Shown in pieces: positions 7,279-9,543 of a stretch of DNA of 9,543 nucleotides. Under the pieces are notes generated by a model. The model was not told the origin of the DNA and searched no databases. It saw nothing but the letters and a program-made list of their open reading frames with translations. The DNA is from Lentisphaeria bacterium. Lineage in GTDB: Bacteria > Verrucomicrobiota > Lentisphaeria > Victivallales > UBA1829. The position numbers were made by a program, and so were the translations under genes. Location: assembly GCA_017504325.1 (NCBI GenBank), contig JAFVRL010000138.1, positions 1-9,543 on the forward strand, given 5' to 3'. Within the stretch, counting starts at the first letter, position 1. Each line of letters starts with the position of its first letter.

Positions 7279-7331
7279 AAAATAAGAGAGACAGGGGGAT
7301 GGAGTATTTATTTCCGGTATTTCCATCCCCC
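7279..7331 (-). terminator. Probable terminator of the isomerase > oxidoreductase operon
   Basis: On the minus strand, GGGGGATGGA (7331-7322) pairs perfectly with TCCATCCCCC (7303-7294) across an 18-base loop. The stem is followed by TGTCTCTCTTATTTT. It begins about 20 bases after the distal stop codon of the oxidoreductase frame (7352-7354), the usual place for a terminator. The T-tract is interrupted by C, so efficiency may be moderate. Confidence 0.6.
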
Positions 7332-7351
7332 CCGGGTTTGCCGGGAACTCC

Positions 7352-7435
7352 TTATTTTTTCACAGCAACCATCTTTTCCGTGCGGGCGGATTTTTCTTCA
7401 GCCTCCGCGATCACAATGGAAAGACGGGTACTTTA
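7352..7435 (-). other. In-frame stop and remaining 26 codons of the Gfo/Idh/MocA gene
   Basis: On the minus strand, the frame ending ...VEICTP meets TAA at 7435-7433 and then stays open in the same frame for 26 codons (starting STRLSIVIAEAEEKSA, ending KMVAVKK) to a second TAA at 7354-7352. Family members usually read TPE-S/D-xRxxL...xAExxSAxTGKxV at this point. The tail is therefore the expected C-terminal helix and strand, and a single GAA to TAA change explains the break. No frameshift is needed. Confidence 0.8.
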
Positions 7436-8350
7436 CGGAGTACAGATCTCCACATCCTTATTTTTCACGATACACTCGGAAAAATAAGCAATTTCGTTGA
7501 AGTAAGGATTGGGCTTGGCAGATACCTTGATGATCTCTTCCTTACCATCCACCGGAGCTACTCTCACTCCTTCTTTACAGAAGTCCACCGTCGCCTTTTC
7601 AAACACTGCGACCGTGCTGGAGTACCAGGGACCACGGCACCAGGAACCTTCCGAACTTACTTTGGGGCCGCCGGCATAAATATAGTTGCTCATAAGATCA
7701 TCTATTCCCCCGGTAGTGCGTTCCACGCCGAAAGTCATCACTTTGTCCGGTACGCCGAGAAGGTACTGGATAAAGTCGGTATCATGCAGATGAAGGTCAA
7801 GAAGTGCCCCTCCGCTTTGCGCCGGATCACGATACCATGCCTGTTTGGGCAATCCGCCATTGCGGCGCATATCCATACGCAGAAGGCAACCGTATATTCC
7901 GGAATCAAAGATCTCCTTGATCTTACGGAAATTATTGGCAAAACGCAGGCACTGGGCGATCATCAGTTTTTTACCGGTCTTTTTGGATGTTGCGATCATT
8001 TTTGCCGCATCCGCAGAAGTGCGCGCCATGGGTTTTTCACAAAGCACATGGTACCCGTCCTTCATCGCCCGGATGGCATATTCCGCATGAAGAGGACAGG
8101 GCAGACAGATATCCAGCATATCGAAATCCATACCGGCAACCAGTTCTTCATAGGAGGCAAAATACTTCACACCATCCAATTCACTTTTCCCGCTTTTACC
8201 CAGATTGATCTCCGCCTCTTTTTCTTTGAATTTTTCAGGATTGCTGTCACAGATCGCTACAAGTTCCACATATTTCTGTTTTGCATACTGTGCGGCATGA
8301 AAGTGTCCCATCCCGCCATAACCGATAAGGGCGCATTTGATCTTTTTCAT
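7433..8350 (-). CDS. Gfo/Idh/MocA family NAD(P)-dependent oxidoreductase, C-terminus cut by a nonsense codon
   Basis: The gene encodes a cytoplasmic dehydrogenase of the glucose-fructose oxidoreductase / inositol 2-dehydrogenase family, acting on sugars or polyols. As read it has 305 residues; through the in-frame TAA it would have 332 codons, close to the family norm. The Rossmann domain opens with GYGGMGHFHA (10-19). CEKPMA (104-109) contains the conserved EKP motif whose Lys is catalytic. GGALLDLHLHDTD (180-192) carries the His/Asp active-site segment of the second domain. AAAGGG stands about ten bases before ATG 8350. The upstream isomerase gene ends only 17 bases earlier, so the two are one operon, probably acting in sequence on the same sugar. 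The specific substrate is not evident. Whether the shortened protein folds is uncertain, since the last strand normally packs in the domain. Confidence 0.92.
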   Translation of the reverse strand: MKKIKCALIGYGGMGHFHAAQYAKQKYVELVAICDSNPEKFKEKEAEINLGKSGKSELDGVKYFASYEELVAGMDFDMLDICLPCPLHAEYAIRAMKDGYHVLCEKPMARTSADAAKMIATSKKTGKKLMIAQCLRFANNFRKIKEIFDSGIYGCLLRMDMRRNGGLPKQAWYRDPAQSGGALLDLHLHDTDFIQYLLGVPDKVMTFGVERTTGGIDDLMSNYIYAGGPKVSSEGSWCRGPWYSSTVAVFEKATVDFCKEGVRVAPVDGKEEIIKVSAKPNPYFNEIAYFSECIVKNKDVEICTP

Positions 8351-8367
8351 CGTTATATCCCTTTCTT

Positions 8368-9213
8368 TCAGGCAAGCTTGTTCATCAGGAAGTTATAAGC
8401 CTTGCGGATATCCCCTTCAGGATCTTCCCCGCATTCCCGTTCAATAGTAAGGAACCCATCAAATCCCACCTCTTTCAACGCGGCAAGATAGGAATCCCAT
8501 TCCACCTGTCCTTCTCCCAGGGGAACCTCTTTGTACTGGGAACGCTCTTCGGCAAATTTTCTTCTGGATCCGTCCGGCTCAATGATCCCGTAAGCAGCCG
8601 CAGGAGAACCGGGAACGATGTTGATCCCGTCTTTGGCATGGGTGTGAACGATATATTTTCCCAATACCTTCACGGCATGTGCGCCATCCACACAGGCGAC
8701 CATACGCAAATTGGCAGGGTCAAGATTCACCCCGATCCCTTTGGAATCAATATCATCCAGAAGCTGACAAAGTGTTTCCGCTTTTTCCGGACCGGTTTCC
8801 ACGGCAAGGACAGCCCCTCTGGAAGCAGAGTATTCCGCTGCGGCTTTCAGAGATTTCGCCATCATCTCATAGACAGGATCGTTCTGATCTTCCGGGACGA
8901 CGCCGATATGGGTCGTGATGATATGGGAATCCAGTTTGGCGGCAAGATCCACAACATGTTTGTGGACTCTCACACGGTCTTCCCATTCAAGTGCCACAGA
9001 AAAATGTGTCCGGCAAACATCTCCGCATACAGCAGAAACCACAAGACCGTACTGATCAATAAGAGCCTTGTATGCAGCAAGACGGGTATCATCCGCCACA
9101 AGAAATTCAGGTTCAGCAAGTACCTGGATACCCTTCAAGCCCATACGGGCGTATGTTTCAAGCATTACTGGAAAGGGCTTTCTCAGGGAAGAGGACAGCG
9201 CACCGATTTTCAT
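8368..9213 (-). CDS. Sugar phosphate isomerase/epimerase, TIM barrel
   Basis: This is a cytoplasmic metal-dependent TIM-barrel enzyme of the xylose isomerase-like superfamily (COG1082). I place the start at ATG 9213, with GGAG six bases upstream; the in-frame ATG at 9225 has no ribosome site. The protein then has 281 residues, normal for the family. Putative metal ligands are E139 in VETGP, D165 in NLDPAN, H190 or H192 in VHTHAKDG, and E258 or E260 in TIERE. The THIG motif at 101-104 lines the barrel mouth. It is the first gene of the operon with the Gfo/Idh/MocA dehydrogenase, a pairing common in inositol and keto-sugar breakdown, where one enzyme oxidises and the other isomerises or dehydrates. 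Substrate unknown. It is divergent from a probable AraC-type regulator, the likely controller. Confidence 0.93.
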   Translation of the reverse strand: MKIGALSSSLRKPFPVMLETYARMGLKGIQVLAEPEFLVADDTRLAAYKALIDQYGLVVSAVCGDVCRTHFSVALEWEDRVRVHKHVVDLAAKLDSHIITTHIGVVPEDQNDPVYEMMAKSLKAAAEYSASRGAVLAVETGPEKAETLCQLLDDIDSKGIGVNLDPANLRMVACVDGAHAVKVLGKYIVHTHAKDGINIVPGSPAAAYGIIEPDGSRRKFAEERSQYKEVPLGEGQVEWDSYLAALKEVGFDGFLTIERECGEDPEGDIRKAYNFLMNKLA

Positions 9214-9247
9214 TTCATTCTCCATTTGTTGAAGGATTTTTGTTTTT

Positions 9248-9295
9248 TTGTAAAAAAATTTACTTGTAAAAATTTGTTCCTGCTATTAAATTTAC
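9248..9295. promoter_or_regulatory. Repeated TTGTAAA/AAATTT elements, candidate operator
   Basis: TTGTAAAAA occurs at 9248 and again at 9264, 16 bases apart. AAATTTAC occurs at 9256-9263 and 9288-9295, exactly 32 bases apart, and a related AAATTTG lies at 9270-9276. GTAAA/TTTAC also forms a small inverted repeat at 9250-9263. The region separates the regulator from the isomerase operon. Direct repeats spaced by a multiple of about one and a half helical turns suit AraC-type binding, but the stretch is AT-rich and some repetition could be chance. Confidence 0.4.
9264..9292 (+). promoter_or_regulatory. Candidate promoter of the AraC-type regulator gene
   Basis: TTGTAA (9264-9269), a 17-base spacer and TAAATT (9287-9292) give a moderate sigma-70 match. 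It overlaps the second and third repeat elements, which would allow autoregulation. The +1 would fall near 9299, leaving a short leader before ATG 9316. Confidence 0.4.
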
Positions 9296-9315
9296 ATGGG
9301 AAAGCAAAATATAAA

Positions 9316-9543
9316 ATGGATAAAAGTTGCATGATTGATGACAAAAAAAAGCATAACATCCATTATCTGCCATCCACCGGTCAGCAGGAGATCCACAAGA
9401 CCTACGGACTGTGGATCATAAGAGGCGGTTCCTCCTTCCGTACTCCGGTCAATTCCTATGCAAAATGTGAAAAAAGATACTTCCAGTTCTATTCTCTTTC
9501 CCACATGTATGCAGGAAAAGGAAAAGTCTGGCTGGAACCGGAC
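9316..9543 (+). CDS. Probable AraC-family transcriptional regulator, N-terminal part (3'-truncated by window edge)
   Basis: The frame opens at ATG 9316 and stays open for 76 codons to the last base of the window. GGGAAAG lies about a dozen bases upstream as a possible ribosome site; a second in-frame ATG at 9331 is an alternative. The translation includes YGLWIIRGGSSF, then YFQFYSLSHMYAGKGKVWLEP (split here: YFQFYSLSHMY and AGKGKVWLEP at 55-75). This matches the cupin-like sugar-sensing domain at the N-terminus of AraC regulators, where the FYSLxYxxxGKG segment is typical. The helix-turn-helix domain that would prove the family lies outside the window. Its divergent position beside the isomerase > oxidoreductase operon suggests it controls that operon in response to a sugar. 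Confidence 0.75.
   Translation, partial: MDKSCMIDDKKKHNIHYLPSTGQQEIHKTYGLWIIRGGSSFRTPVNSYAKCEKRYFQFYSLSHMYAGKGKVWLEPD

Larger units (their letters stand above)
7005..7351. other. Gene-free stretch with several inverted repeats
   Basis: About 350 bases lie between the dksA-like gene and the end of the Gfo/Idh/MocA reading frame. The right part holds two strong adjacent hairpins, at 7244-7276 and 7294-7331. Around 7125-7158 there is a weaker hairpin (CTCTT/AAGAG) flanked by A6 and T6, which could act as a terminator on either strand. The left end holds the dksA-like promoter. A 75-codon frame on the minus strand (7326-7099) runs through both strong hairpins, is dominated by Phe, Ser and Pro, and resembles no family, so I do not count it as a gene. 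Confidence 0.6.

Noticed and set aside
7099..7326. 75-codon minus-strand frame in the gap after the oxidoreductase
   Set aside because: It runs through two strong hairpins, has low-complexity Phe/Ser/Pro composition and no plausible ribosome site.
7433..7435. Genetic-code reassignment of TAA as a sense codon
   Set aside because: TAA ends the PSP1 gene (4586-4588), the dksA-like gene (6219-6221) and the distal end of this same frame, so it works as a stop in this genome. It also cannot be a selenocysteine codon.
9292..9504. 70-codon minus-strand frame opposite the AraC-type gene
   Set aside because: The plus-strand translation of the same bases matches the sensor domain of AraC regulators; the minus-strand frame matches nothing.

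Overview
The window carries ten protein-coding genes in mostly housekeeping order and no RNA genes, insertion sequences or CRISPR arrays that I can see. The organism is probably a member of the PVC group, most likely a Lentisphaerota (Victivallales-like) bacterium. This rests on three things: a TraR/DksA-type protein with a long Lys/Ala-rich tail, a divergent but complete FtsA/FtsZ pair, and sugar isomerase, Gfo/Idh/MocA oxidoreductase and AraC-type regulator genes close together. The assignment is an inference from gene style, not from a marker gene.

Layout. At 1-744 (+) lies the 3' part of a TIM-barrel sugar phosphate isomerase/epimerase, closed by a hairpin terminator it shares with the convergent ftsZ. 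At 864-3457 (-) ftsA and ftsZ form a tight pair whose start and stop codons overlap. No other division or cell-wall cluster gene is next to them. Divergent from ftsA is a PSP1/RicT-type cysteine-rich gene (3635-4588, +), with a recognisable promoter and Shine-Dalgarno site. It converges on miaA, and the two share a bidirectional terminator that overlaps the end of the miaA coding sequence. The apparent operon dksA-like > lspA > miaA runs leftward from about 7000 to 4621: a zinc-finger transcription factor, signal peptidase II and tRNA dimethylallyltransferase.

After a gene-free stretch of about 350 bases with several inverted repeats comes a catabolic unit on the minus strand: a second TIM-barrel isomerase/epimerase (8368-9213), then a Gfo/Idh/MocA dehydrogenase (8350 downward). 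Divergent from this unit, and running off the right edge, is the N-terminal part of a probable AraC-family regulator (9316-9543, +). Repeated TTGTAAA/AAATTT elements lie between them. This is the classic layout of a sugar-responsive regulator beside its target operon.

The most notable anomaly is an in-frame TAA near the end of the Gfo/Idh/MocA gene. After it, 26 further codons continue in the same frame, look like the normal C-terminus of the family, and end in a second TAA. Other points are the histone-H1-like tail on the DksA-family protein, an ATG-TAA start-stop element with its own well-placed ribosome site just before lspA, and divergent nucleotide-binding and T7 loops in FtsZ. I do not see a clear new multi-gene system here.
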